A DNA stretch of 64,000 nt from Odoribacter splanchnicus DSM 20712 (GCF_000190535.1 NC_015160.1:1-64000); one strand, 5' to 3'. Shown: positions 1 through 8,274, counted from the stretch's first letter. A program made the numbers and translations. The notes: generated from the letters alone by a model not told the origin.

Positions 1-27
1 TAAGAAACACCTGACTAACAATAGACT

Positions 28-1452
28 ATGGAAAAGGAAGGTAAGAATATTTGGTTGAAATGTTTGTCTTTGATTCAAAAGCAAGTATTGCCTGAAAAGT
101 TTAAGACGCTTTTTGAGCCGATACGTGCTGTTCGTTTTAAAGATGATGTACTGACAATTCAGGTTGCCAGTGCTTATGTATATGAAGTTTTGGAAGGGGA
201 GTACATCGATATTCTGAAGAGTGCTTTGAAAGCGGTAATCGGCCCCAATGCAAAATTGGCTTATTCGGTTGTGGTGGAGAGAAGTAAACCTTCTGAGCCA
301 CTGACAACGACTTTAGCTTCTAATCCGGTAAGGAAGCCTGCAAGCAGCACGGTTTATCTGGATCAGACCGGTCACAGTACGCTGAAGAACCCGTTTGAAC
401 GGGCTTCCAATCAGATTCAGATAGATTCCCAGTTGAATCCTTCCTATACCATGGAAAGTTATATCGAAGGCAACTGTAACCGTTTGGCAAGGTCTGCCGG
501 TATGGCTATCGCTCAGAAACCCGGAGGAACGGCTTTCAATCCTTTGTTGATCTATGGTGGTTCAGGGCTCGGAAAAACACATTTGGCACAAGCGATCGGT
601 CTGGAAGTGAAACAGAATTTTCCGAATAAGGTCGTCTTGTACGTGTCGACCAATATCTTTCAGACTCAGTTTACAGAGGCGGTGCGTCGGAATGAAGTGA
701 ACGATTTCCTTCATTTCTATCAGTTGATCGATGTATTGATTTTGGATGATATACAAGAACTGGCCGGAAAGACCGGTACTCAAAATACTTTTTTCCATAT
801 TTTCAACCATTTGCATCAGTCCGGGAAACAGTTGATCCTGACTTGTGATAAGGCTCCGGCCGAATTGGAAGGAATGGAAGATCGTTTGCTGTCCCGTTTC
901 CGTTGGGGATTATCGGCCGAGATCAAGGCGCCGGATTTCGATACACGTAAAGAAATCGTGTTGAACAAAGCCCGGAAAGACGGTATCGATTTTTCAGAAG
1001 AAGTGATCGAATATATCTGTAAATATGTCGATCATAATGTCCGGGAATTAGAAGGAGCGATGATTTCTTTGCTGGCTCAGTCGACTTTTAATAAGAGGGA
1101 CCTGACGGTGGACGTCGTTAGAGATATCCTTGGAAAAATGGTGAAGAAACCTACGGAAGAATTGACGGTCGATAAAATCCAGGAAGTGGTTTGTGAACAT
1201 TTTAATATTCCGTCGGAGCTTTTACAGACGAAAACCCGAAAACGTGAGGTGGTACAAGCCCGTCAACTGGCTATGTATTTCTGTAAAAACTATACGAAGT
1301 ATTCTTTGTCGTATATCGGTAGCCAAATCGGTAAAAAAGATCATGCTACGGTCTTATACGCCTGCAAAGCGGTCACCGACCTGATCGAAACTGACCGGAA
1401 TTTTAAGATCCAGGTGGAGGAGATTCAACGGAAATTGTATTGCCGGAATTAA
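28..1452 (+). CDS. dnaA: Chromosomal replication initiator DnaA
   Basis: DnaA binds origin DnaA boxes, melts the origin and loads the replicative helicase. The 474-residue protein has the full family layout. An N-terminal domain covers about residues 1-80, followed by a poorly conserved linker. The AAA+ domain has a Walker A motif GGSGLGKTH near residue 177 and a Walker B motif LILDDIQ near 240. The C-terminal DNA-binding domain carries the signature KKDHATVLYA near residue 435. Length is normal and the start at 28 gives a natural N-terminus (MEKEGKNIW). No cluster of DnaA boxes or obvious origin is visible next to it. It is followed by an IMPACT-family gene and tRNA-Lys on the same strand. 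Confidence 0.97.
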   Translation: MEKEGKNIWLKCLSLIQKQVLPEKFKTLFEPIRAVRFKDDVLTIQVASAYVYEVLEGEYIDILKSALKAVIGPNAKLAYSVVVERSKPSEPLTTTLASNPVRKPASSTVYLDQTGHSTLKNPFERASNQIQIDSQLNPSYTMESYIEGNCNRLARSAGMAIAQKPGGTAFNPLLIYGGSGLGKTHLAQAIGLEVKQNFPNKVVLYVSTNIFQTQFTEAVRRNEVNDFLHFYQLIDVLILDDIQELAGKTGTQNTFFHIFNHLHQSGKQLILTCDKAPAELEGMEDRLLSRFRWGLSAEIKAPDFDTRKEIVLNKARKDGIDFSEEVIEYICKYVDHNVRELEGAMISLLAQSTFNKRDLTVDVVRDILGKMVKKPTEELTVDKIQEVVCEHFNIPSELLQTKTRKREVVQARQLAMYFCKNYTKYSLSYIGSQIGKKDHATVLYACKAVTDLIETDRNFKIQVEEIQRKLYCRN

Positions 1453-1605
1453 AGCGGCATTGTTACTGAAGCCGCATTGTTCCAACCGGAATAGAAGAAG
1501 ATTCGGTAAACTGAATGTTTAACTGCTGAGGTGCCCGATTGGAACGGAAAGTTTTTTAATTACTCTTCTTTGGAGGCAGTAATTGAGTCCTTTTTTGTAA
1601 TTGGA
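1453..1605. other. dnaA-IMPACT intergenic spacer
   Basis: This short spacer after dnaA contains a weak GCGGC/GCCGC hairpin just past the stop codon. No gene or convincing promoter is seen. The reading frame of the next gene is open back to 1531, but that stretch does not resemble the family N-terminus, so I treat it as untranslated. Confidence 0.4.
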
Positions 1606-2205
1606 ATGGAAGATCTGTACCGAACCGTCGAAGTAGTAGCCGAAGGCTTATATAAAGAAAAAGGAAGTAAGTTTCTGGCCTTTGTTTACCCTGTGGCTAC
1701 CGAAGAACAAATTCGGGAAATTATTACCGGGATAAAAGAAAAGTATTACGATGCCCGGCATCATTGTTATGCCTGGCGCTTAGGAGCTGCTAAGACCCAT
1801 TTCCGGATGAATGATGACGGAGAGCCTTCCTCTACAGCCGGCAAGCCGATATTCGGACAGATTCAATCTTTCGACCTGACCAATGTACTGATTGTTGTCG
1901 TGCGCTATTTCGGGGGAACCAAGCTGGGGGTATCGGGGTTGATCAATGCCTATCGTGAAGCTGCTGCCGATGCCATCCGGAATGCCGTCATCGTCGAAAA
2001 AACCGTAGATGAAATTTTGCGGATTCGGTTCAGTTACCTAGTCCTGAACGATGTCATGAAGGTGATCAAGGAGGAAAATCCCGAAGTTCTGGAACGCAAC
2101 TTTGAATTATCCTGCGAAATGTTGTTGGCGATCCGCCGAAAAGAACTCCCGAAACTAATAGAACGTTTGGAGAAAATCGATTCTTTAAGTATTATCGAAG
2201 AGTAA
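1606..2205 (+). CDS. IMPACT/YigZ family protein
   Basis: The protein belongs to the widespread IMPACT/YigZ family. These are two-domain proteins related to the eukaryotic translation regulator IMPACT, and their bacterial role is not firmly known. From the ATG at 1606 it has 199 residues, the usual family length. It shows the typical opening (MEDLYRTVEVVAEGLYKEKG), the conserved core DARHHCYAWRLG, the DDGEPSSTAGKPI segment and VVRYFGGTKLGVSGL. The frame is open 25 codons further upstream to 1531. That extension lacks family similarity, and the MEDLYRT start is the one expected from homologues. It lies alone between dnaA and tRNA-Lys. Confidence 0.9.
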   Translation: MEDLYRTVEVVAEGLYKEKGSKFLAFVYPVATEEQIREIITGIKEKYYDARHHCYAWRLGAAKTHFRMNDDGEPSSTAGKPIFGQIQSFDLTNVLIVVVRYFGGTKLGVSGLINAYREAAADAIRNAVIVEKTVDEILRIRFSYLVLNDVMKVIKEENPEVLERNFELSCEMLLAIRRKELPKLIERLEKIDSLSIIEE

Positions 2206-2235
2206 TATTTTTTTAGAAAAAAAAGCCATAAAAAA

Positions 2236-2266
2236 TTTGCAAACTCCGATTTCCTCCCTATCTTTG
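2236..2266 (+). promoter_or_regulatory. Bacteroidota promoter for tRNA-Lys
   Basis: A TTTG -33 element (2236-2239) and a TATCTTTG -7 element (2259-2266) are separated by 19 bp. This is a textbook Bacteroidota housekeeping promoter, about 25 bp before the tRNA. Confidence 0.8.
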
Positions 2267-2290
2267 CACCCGCGTTCTGAAAGAAACGAC

Positions 2291-2366
2291 GATTCAGTAG
2301 CTCAGCCGGTAGAGCACAACACTTTTAATGTTGGGGTCCTGGGTTCGAATCCCAGCTGGATCACCA
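2291..2366 (+). tRNA. tRNA-Lys (anticodon TTT)
   Basis: The 76-nt cloverleaf has an acceptor stem GATTCAG/CTGGATC with one T-G pair and a D arm GCTC/GAGC. The anticodon stem CAACA/TGTTG holds loop CTTTTAA, so the anticodon is TTT for lysine. The T arm is CTGGG/CCCAG around TTCGAAT, and CCA is encoded at 2364-2366. A tyrosine integrase gene starts 270 bp downstream, so the 3' end of this tRNA is the probable attachment site of an integrated element. No second copy of the tRNA 3' end was found by eye in the window. Confidence 0.95.
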
Positions 2367-2398
2367 AAAGAAAAGCCAAAAGGCAGCAAAAAACGGAC

Positions 2399-2436
2399 AA
2401 CTCCTTCAATATTAAGGTATTGTAGGAGTTTTTCTT
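2399..2436 (+). terminator. Terminator after tRNA-Lys
   Basis: A hairpin AACTCCT-T-CAATA / TATTG-T-AGGAGTT (2399-2430) is followed directly by TTTCTTTT. It is a good intrinsic terminator for the tRNA transcript, about 30 nt past its end. Confidence 0.75.
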
Positions 2437-2466
2437 TTGATGGTATTCCTGTCAAAAGACTAAAAA

Positions 2467-2632
2467 TAGCCACATAATACCCCTAATTTGTGGCTAATTT
2501 ATGGCTATGTTTTAAGATTTAAAAAATGGCCACGTAATTACATGGAATGGCTGTTATCTGACCGATCTTGTCATGTACATAGACTATCTCATTTACAATA
2601 CAATATTTAAGTTTGTTGTTAAAAATGAGATT
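2467..2632. other. Integrase upstream region with repeated GGCTA/TAGCC motifs
   Basis: Between the tRNA terminator and the integrase start there are several copies in both orientations of a short motif: AGCCACATAAT, TGGCTAATTTATGGCTATG, TGGCCACGTAATTAC and TGGAATGGCTG. Clusters like this next to a tRNA and an integrase are often arm-type integrase binding sites. That role is inferred, not shown. Confidence 0.35.
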
Positions 2633-3766
2633 ATGAAAAGTACCTTTTCTTTATCGTTTTTTCTTAAACGAACTGTCCGCAATAAAAACGGAGAAATGCC
2701 GATTATCGGTCGTATTACTGTAAATGGGAATGCGGTGGAGTTTCGCCCTCATTTATCAATCAAATCTGAATTATGGAGTGTGGCGAAAGGGAAAGCAATA
2801 GGACGAAGTGCAGAAATTGTACAGTTAAATACAATGCTTAATTCAATACGTAAAGTTATATCAGCACATTATCAGACTTTATCTGCAGAAGATGGCTATG
2901 TGACAGCCGAAAAAATAAGGGAAGCTTACTTAGGACAGGATGAAAGGACTTTGAAAAGAGTAGCCGAAGAAAAAAGGGGGAAAACGACATTGATAGACTT
3001 TTTTGGAAAATTCAATGCTGAATATAAATTAAAAGTCGATGCAAAATTAGTAACTAAAAGAACTTATTCCCGTTATGTGCTTACTAAAGAGCGGTTAATT
3101 GATTTTATGAAGCAAAAATATAAAGTGGAGGATATTCCTTTATGTAAGATTAACATATTTTTTATAGAGGGCTTCTATCTGTATCTTCGTAAGGAGCATG
3201 AGTGTACTAACAATACATCAATGAAATTTATTCAGCGATTAAGTAAAGTCGTGGCTTCTGCAAGGGATTCTGGGATTATTCAAAATGATCCTTTCTATAA
3301 GTTTAAATTTCATTTTGATGAAGTGGATCGAGGGTATCTGACACAGGAAGAACTGGATATTATTGCAAATAAAGTATTTGTTTCTAAAAGACTGAGTCAA
3401 GTCAGAGATATATTTGTATTCAGTTGTTACACCGGATTATCTTTTGTCGATATAGATAATTTGAGAGAAGAACATATTCAGCGTTCCTTTGACGGGAATA
3501 TATGGATTAAAACAAAACGACAGAAAACTCTTGTTAATTCTAATGTTCCCTTATTAGACGTACCCAAAGCAATACTGGAAAAATACAAAAATAGGCAACC
3601 AAACGGGAAATTACTTCCTGTTATCAGTAATCAGAAAATGAATGAGTATCTTGATGAAATAGCAACGCTTTGTAATATTGATAAACATATAACTTTTCAC
3701 GCGGCAAGGCATATTGAATTGCCTTTGTCGCTGAATTTGAATAGATTGCAAAGATTCGTTTCTTGA
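2633..3766 (+). pseudogene. Tyrosine recombinase (integrase), 3'-truncated
   Basis: The N-terminus from 2633 (MKSTFSLSFFLKRTVRNKNG) is typical of Bacteroidota tyrosine integrases of integrative elements, with an arm-binding and SAM-like core domain. The catalytic domain begins normally with the first Arg region (FSCYTGLSFVDI) and the HxxR box (HAARH). After that His the sequence turns into about 16 unrelated residues and stops. The second catalytic His/Trp and the tyrosine nucleophile are missing, and family members continue some 50-60 residues further. It sits next to tRNA-Lys, as expected for the integrase of a tRNA-targeting element. It should be unable to cleave DNA, so any element is immobilised. 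Confidence 0.85.
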
Positions 3767-3818
3767 TAGGTAACGATTTGGAAACGAGTGAAGTTCTGTA
3801 TTTTACCTCGTCTTGCAT
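3718..3818 (-). pseudogene. 5' stub of an unknown gene at the integrase break
   Basis: On the minus strand an ATG at 3818 opens a frame starting MQDEVKYRTSLVSKSLPIKK. About 33 codons later it runs into the back of the truncated integrase. It lies 28 bp downstream of a minus-strand promoter-like sequence (3847-3875). The simplest reading is the first part of another gene joined to the integrase by a deletion. I do not recognise the protein, and the frame could also be chance. Confidence 0.35.
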
Positions 3819-3846
3819 TAAATCAAAAGAACGCCTTTTTGCAATG

Positions 3847-3875
3847 CAAAGATAGTGATTAGAATTGATTTACAA
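3847..3875 (-). promoter_or_regulatory. Minus-strand Bacteroidota promoter
   Basis: Read on the minus strand, TTG (3875-3873), 18 bp and TATCTTTG (3854-3847) form a good promoter pointing left into the stub frame at 3818 and the integrase remnant. It could produce antisense RNA over the broken integrase. Confidence 0.5.
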
Positions 3876-3887
3876 TAAACTTCATCC

Positions 3888-3906
3888 TGCAAAATCGTGC
3901 AAAATC
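3888..3906 (+). repeat. Tandem TGCAAAATC repeat
   Basis: Two head-to-tail copies of TGCAAAATC (3888-3896 and 3898-3906) are followed nearby by TGTGCATTTTT. They lie between the minus promoter and the -7 element of the three-gene operon, a position where a regulator could act on both. Confidence 0.4.
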
Positions 3907-3961
3907 ACAGATTCCTGTGCATTTTTATTGTTCAAATACTGCCAACTTCACTAAAAATGAG

Positions 3962-3969
3962 TAACTTTG
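3962..3969 (+). promoter_or_regulatory. -7 element of the ParB-like/Dam/ATPase operon
   Basis: TAACTTTG fits the Bacteroidota -7 consensus TAnnTTTG and lies 25 bp before the first start codon. No good TTTG -33 element is present at the right distance, which suggests a weak or activated promoter. Confidence 0.5.
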
Positions 3970-3994
3970 CAAACTAACAAGTATTGGTTTTGCC

Positions 3995-5383
3995 ATGGTT
4001 ATAAGAACGATAAAATTGACATCGCTATTTGTCAATACTGAAAATTACAGATTTGAGCCTCTTTCTTCACAAAAGGAAGCGATAGATAAGATGGTAGAGG
4101 ATCAAGGGGATAAATTATATTCCCTTGTAGATGATATTGTAACCAATGGTCTTAGCCCTGTCGATTTAATTATAGTAACACCTAATGAAGATAACAGCAA
4201 ATATATAGTACTCGAAGGTAATAGACGAATAACATCGTTAAAATTATTAAACAATCCAACACTGGTTGATGACAAGTATGTTTCTTTAAGGAAGAAATTT
4301 CAGAAATTGCAAAAAGAAAATCCCAATGCTATTTCTGAATTGAAGAATATTACTTGCGCTGTTTTTGAAACTCCAACTGAAGCTGATATATGGATAAAAC
4401 GTAAACACTCAGGAGAACTTAATGGTATCGGAACTGTCACTTGGAATGCTCAACAAAAGCAAAGATTCGAGGAGAAGACAGAAGGAAAATCATCAATTCC
4501 ATTGCAAATTATCACTTTACTAAAATCACAAGAAGAGGTTTCTGATACGATTAAGGATTCATTATCTAAATTAAACATTACCAACTTGCAACGTTTGATG
4601 TCGGATCCATATGTTAGAGAACACCTTGGCTTGGAAATTAACAATGGAATTTTGGTTTCAAAGGTTAAAGTGTCCGAAGTTGTTAAGGGTCTTTTAAAAG
4701 TTGTTACAGATATTCTGAATCCGGAATTCAAAGTTTCTGATATTTATAACAGAGAAAAAAGAAAGCAATATATTGATAATTTTGACAAGAGTCAGAAGCC
4801 AGATTTGTCTAATGAAGCATCTGAACAATGGAGTGTTCAAGATATTGAAAACAATAAAGAACAAGCATCAAGAAATAGCGAGAAACAAGAAATAAAAGGG
4901 GATAAAAACAGGAAAACAAGAAACAGAGGAGCTTTAGTGCCCAAGTCTTTGAATTTACATATCAGCAACCCGAAAATTAATAAAATCTTCGAGGAGCTAA
5001 AACATGTTCAGGTCAAGACATGCCCCAATGCATCTTCAGTCCTTTTAAGAGTATTTTTAGAACTATCTGTTGATGCCTATTTGGAGAAATTTGATTTAGT
5101 AAGAAACAATGCTATTACGGCTTGTTCTTCTGGTGAAAGTTTGCAAGGGAAAGTTGGTAAAGTCTTAAATCATATGACCCAATTAGGAACAATGAGTAAT
5201 GACTTATCAAAGGGCATAAGGTCTGAAATAAATGATAAAAATTCAGTTCTTTCAATCGAATCATTGAATGCATATGTTCATAACGAGTTTTTCTATCCTA
5301 AAGCAGATAATTTGATTACTGGATGGGACAACATAGAAAGTTTTTTTATCCAATTGTGGGAATCGATAAAGAATAAAGAATAA
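3995..5383 (+). CDS. ParB/Srx-fold domain protein, first gene of putative defence operon
   Basis: This 462-residue protein has an N-terminal ParB/sulfiredoxin-like domain. The visible hallmark is YIVLEGNRRITSLKLL at about residues 70-85, matching the (D/E)GxxR box of ParB-like nuclease domains, after a GLSPVDLIIV strand. The middle (about 120-280) is helical and resembles nothing I know. A lysine/arginine-rich linker (about 285-310) leads to a C-terminal helical domain. No signal peptide or membrane segment is present. It starts a tight operon: the methylase begins 4 bp after its stop. ParB-fold proteins can be CTPases, nucleases or DNA-binding adaptors, and which applies here is unknown. The gene is clearly richer in A+T than the flanking core genes, a sign of transfer. 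Confidence 0.75.
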   Translation: MVIRTIKLTSLFVNTENYRFEPLSSQKEAIDKMVEDQGDKLYSLVDDIVTNGLSPVDLIIVTPNEDNSKYIVLEGNRRITSLKLLNNPTLVDDKYVSLRKKFQKLQKENPNAISELKNITCAVFETPTEADIWIKRKHSGELNGIGTVTWNAQQKQRFEEKTEGKSSIPLQIITLLKSQEEVSDTIKDSLSKLNITNLQRLMSDPYVREHLGLEINNGILVSKVKVSEVVKGLLKVVTDILNPEFKVSDIYNREKRKQYIDNFDKSQKPDLSNEASEQWSVQDIENNKEQASRNSEKQEIKGDKNRKTRNRGALVPKSLNLHISNPKINKIFEELKHVQVKTCPNASSVLLRVFLELSVDAYLEKFDLVRNNAITACSSGESLQGKVGKVLNHMTQLGTMSNDLSKGIRSEINDKNSVLSIESLNAYVHNEFFYPKADNLITGWDNIESFFIQLWESIKNKE

Positions 5384-5387
5384 TATT

Positions 5388-6233
5388 ATGGAATTTCTAT
5401 CACCTTTAAGATACCCTGGCGGTAAGGCTAAAGTTGCTGATTTCGTACAATGCTTAATCAAAGAAAACGCATTGCTCGATGGCACTTATGTTGAACCATA
5501 TGTTGGAGGTGGTTCTGTTGCTTTATCTTTGCTCTTTAATGAATATGTCAGCGACATACATATAAATGATAAGGACATATCTATTTATGCCTTTTGGTAT
5601 AGTGCCTTAAATAACGCGGATGCTCTCTGCAAGATGATAAAGGATACCCCTTTAAACATTGAAACTTGGTTTAAACAAAAAGAAATTCAATCCAATAAAG
5701 AGAATTCAGACCTGTTAGAATTAGGCTTTTCTACATTCTTCTTGAATAGGACTAATCGTTCAGGAATATTGAAAGCAGGAGTCATTGGCGGTTATGACCA
5801 AACTGGAAATTATAAGATTGATGCAAGATTTAACAAAGAAGATTTGATAAAAAGGATTCAACGTATAGCAGATTATGCAGATAGAATCCATTTAACAAAT
5901 GAAGATGCTGTTTCTTTAGTACGACGGTTAAAAAATGAATTACCGTATAATACGTTATTTTATTTAGACCCACCATACTATGTAAAAGGCAAAGGACTTT
6001 ATTTGAACTATTACAATGACACAGATCATCAAAATATTGCCAAATCAATAAGCGATTTTAAAGAACAGAAATGGATTATATCATATGACAATGTTGATTT
6101 TATAGTAGACTTATACTCTAAGTTCAGACAAAAAACTTTTGAGTTAAATTACAGTGCAAGTAATTCAGGAAAGGGGAAAGAAGTTATGATATTTTCCAAT
6201 AATCTAGTTATACCAAACCACAAACTATTTTAG
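5388..6233 (+). CDS. D12-class (Dam-like) DNA N6-adenine methyltransferase
   Basis: The protein methylates the N6 position of adenine in a specific DNA sequence, using S-adenosylmethionine. Its 281 residues match the Dam/D12 class. The AdoMet-binding motif is at the N-terminus (LRYPGGKAKVADFV, residues 5-18), the catalytic DPPY motif at 194-197 (YLDPPYY), and a family segment FFLNRTNRSGI near residue 120. Second gene of the operon, 4 bp after the ParB-like gene and 19 bp before the ATPase gene. In this setting it more likely protects self DNA or marks sites for the partner proteins than acts in mismatch repair. Target specificity cannot be read from the sequence. Confidence 0.9.
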   Translation: MEFLSPLRYPGGKAKVADFVQCLIKENALLDGTYVEPYVGGGSVALSLLFNEYVSDIHINDKDISIYAFWYSALNNADALCKMIKDTPLNIETWFKQKEIQSNKENSDLLELGFSTFFLNRTNRSGILKAGVIGGYDQTGNYKIDARFNKEDLIKRIQRIADYADRIHLTNEDAVSLVRRLKNELPYNTLFYLDPPYYVKGKGLYLNYYNDTDHQNIAKSISDFKEQKWIISYDNVDFIVDLYSKFRQKTFELNYSASNSGKGKEVMIFSNNLVIPNHKLF

Positions 6234-6252
6234 CATATAAAATCAGGTCTAC

Positions 6253-7905
6253 ATGAAGATTAAAAGTATTTCGTTTGGTGACATTCCATTTAGAATGTTC
6301 AGAAATCTTACAATTAATATTTCTGAGCGTCTGACAGTTATAGCAGGTCATAATGGCATTGGAAAATCCACCCTACTTGGTCTTATTGCTAATGGGTCTG
6401 AGTTAAAATCCAGTGAAGGGAAAACGCTACTTAAGCGTTCTTTTCAAGCACAATTGCATGAATTGTTTTATCTTGATATTGCACGAGATTATGTAAAAAA
6501 ATCCGCAGATAAGCCATATTTTACTTTAACATATTCCGAACAAGGTAAAGAGGATCTGACGAAGATATGTAATGTTTCCAAACATTCAGATAAGAAACAA
6601 GGAATAGAACGTTTAAAAGTGGTACCTCGAGGTGAACAAGAAGGATGGAATGTTGGTCCTTCAGCAAAAGTTCCTATACCCACAATGTTCTTGAGTATGA
6701 GTAGAATGTTACCTAACGGAGAATACCAAAGCAGTCTTAACTCGGAATTGTCTAAGGCATTATCGGATGAGGACAAGCTATATATTCGGGAAAAATTCAA
6801 GGCCATTATTGACAATAAAGTTGTTGATAGCGATCATATTACCAAACAAGAATTAAAGGGGACAACAAAGAGGTCTTTATTACCCGAATTTGAACATTCT
6901 ACTCGAACGATTTCTTTGGGTCAAGATTCTTTGGGTGTTATCATTACTGCATTAGCTTCTTTTGCAAAATTAAAACGTGAAAACCCCAACTATAATGGAG
7001 GGATTCTTTTAATTGACGAAATTGATGCAGGGTTTCATCCACGAGCACAAATCAAACTAATACAGCTTATAAAAAAGGAAGCCAAAAGTTTGAACTTGCA
7101 AATTATAATGACATCTCATTCATTGACTATTATTCAAGAAGTTCTTAAAATTAATGATGAGACAGCTCGGTCTGGCAGGAATATTGATTCTGTGGTATAT
7201 ATTGAAGATGTTTTAAGACCTAAGTTAATGGAATATCCGACTTATGAAAATATCAAAGGAGATATGCTTGGTATTCTTCCTGCATTCGATGACGTAACGC
7301 CACAAATTAAGATATATTTTGAAGACAAAGAAGCAGAATGGTTTTTCAAAAAAATGTTAGAAATAGAGAATTTTGATTCGAAATTAAGCTATGGGTACGA
7401 TTTAATATTCGTTTCTGCGAAACTCGGATGTGATAATTTAAAAACATTATATACTATTGATGATTACTTCAGACAAGTAGTTATTGTTTTTGATAATGAT
7501 GTACTTTTGAATGATAGGATAATACCAATCATGAAGGAATCTAAAACGATATTGGCTCTACCTGCCATTATTGACAATGAGGTCAATAATGCAGAATTAA
7601 GAACTCCTGAATTTCAAGTTTTCAACTACTTGTCAAAACTTTTAGAAAATCTTGAACATCCATATTGGAACAATCTTCCACATAGATATAATATTGAATT
7701 GATTAAAGATTCAATAATTGAAACATTTCCTATGGTAGCAGGACAAGAGCCACTACGTGTAACTAGAAAAGAATGGTTTAAGACTAATATGATTCATTTT
7801 GAACAAACAAATTTGATGTCATATTTTTACAACGACAACATCAAAGTAATCACTCCATTCATTAATGATTTCAAAACTGCTATTGAAACTCTTATAAACA
7901 AATAA
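6253..7905 (+). CDS. AAA/ABC-type ATPase with TOPRIM-like C-terminus (OLD-like)
   Basis: The 550-residue protein resembles OLD-family nucleases and related defence ATPases. The ATPase part has Walker A GHNGIGKST (residues 32-40) and a Walker B LLIDEID with Asp255/Glu256 inside IDEIDAGFHPRAQ. A switch His follows in MTSHS. The C-terminal part looks like a TOPRIM fold: IYFEDKEAEWFF has an acidic residue (Glu357), then comes FVSAKLGCDNL, then VIVFDNDV with Asp414/Asp416. These would be the metal-binding acids of a nuclease. Third gene of the ParB-like/methylase operon, followed by a strong terminator. OLD-like ATPases are effectors in Gabija, PARIS and other phage defence systems. Function here is inferred from architecture and context. 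Confidence 0.8.
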   Translation: MKIKSISFGDIPFRMFRNLTINISERLTVIAGHNGIGKSTLLGLIANGSELKSSEGKTLLKRSFQAQLHELFYLDIARDYVKKSADKPYFTLTYSEQGKEDLTKICNVSKHSDKKQGIERLKVVPRGEQEGWNVGPSAKVPIPTMFLSMSRMLPNGEYQSSLNSELSKALSDEDKLYIREKFKAIIDNKVVDSDHITKQELKGTTKRSLLPEFEHSTRTISLGQDSLGVIITALASFAKLKRENPNYNGGILLIDEIDAGFHPRAQIKLIQLIKKEAKSLNLQIIMTSHSLTIIQEVLKINDETARSGRNIDSVVYIEDVLRPKLMEYPTYENIKGDMLGILPAFDDVTPQIKIYFEDKEAEWFFKKMLEIENFDSKLSYGYDLIFVSAKLGCDNLKTLYTIDDYFRQVVIVFDNDVLLNDRIIPIMKESKTILALPAIIDNEVNNAELRTPEFQVFNYLSKLLENLEHPYWNNLPHRYNIELIKDSIIETFPMVAGQEPLRVTRKEWFKTNMIHFEQTNLMSYFYNDNIKVITPFINDFKTAIETLINK

Positions 7906-7909
7906 AATG

Positions 7910-7942
7910 TTCAGCGTTTACTTGTAGTGGGTAAACGCTGAA
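7910..7942 (+). terminator. Terminator of the three-gene operon
   Basis: A perfect 12-bp inverted repeat, TTCAGCGTTTAC / GTAAACGCTGAA, has a 9-nt loop and starts 5 bp after the ATPase stop codon. The U-tract after it is weak (TTGCTTTC). It closes the operon. Confidence 0.75.
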
Positions 7943-8047
7943 TTGCTTTCATTACATTAGAACCTCAATAAAATATTTTTTTGAATATGAATTGGCAACT
8001 CAAAAATCAAATTTCAAACTTAGGATAAGACTTATTGAAATAAGAAT

Positions 8048-8274
8048 TCACATTGGTTTTATCATTGATTCGATGAAAGCGATTTCCTCATCTGTCAGAG
8101 AGTATTTGATATAGAGTTGCTGATCTATCTCAGTAATAGCCTTGTTCCAGTCAATATCACTTGAAGATGTGAAGTTTTGCAAAGGGACAAGACGGTAGAC
8201 ACTCTGTGTAGCGTGCTGTGAGATTTTTAGAGGCGCAACAAGTAAATGAAAGAATTTTGTGTTAATATACTTCT
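8048..8274 (-). pseudogene. C-terminal remnant of a restriction-modification methylase (Eco57I-like)
   Basis: About 75 residues on the minus strand read ...INTKFFHLLVAPLKISQHATQ..., then ...VPLQNF..., and end in LTDEEIAFIESMIKPM. This is how I remember the C-termini of Eco57I-like (type IIG and related) restriction-modification methylases ending. The reading frame is cut exactly at 8274, the left boundary of the IS66 element. The rest of the gene is not found on the other side of the IS, where a different transposase fragment begins. It is a non-functional remnant, but it shows that an R-M gene once lay next to the Dam/ATPase operon. Confidence 0.6.

Noticed and set aside
5388..6233. Reading the Dam-type methylase as a housekeeping mismatch-repair Dam
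   Set aside because: It lies in a three-gene AT-rich operon next to an integrase stub, not in a core context, and Bacteroidota generally lack Dam-directed repair.
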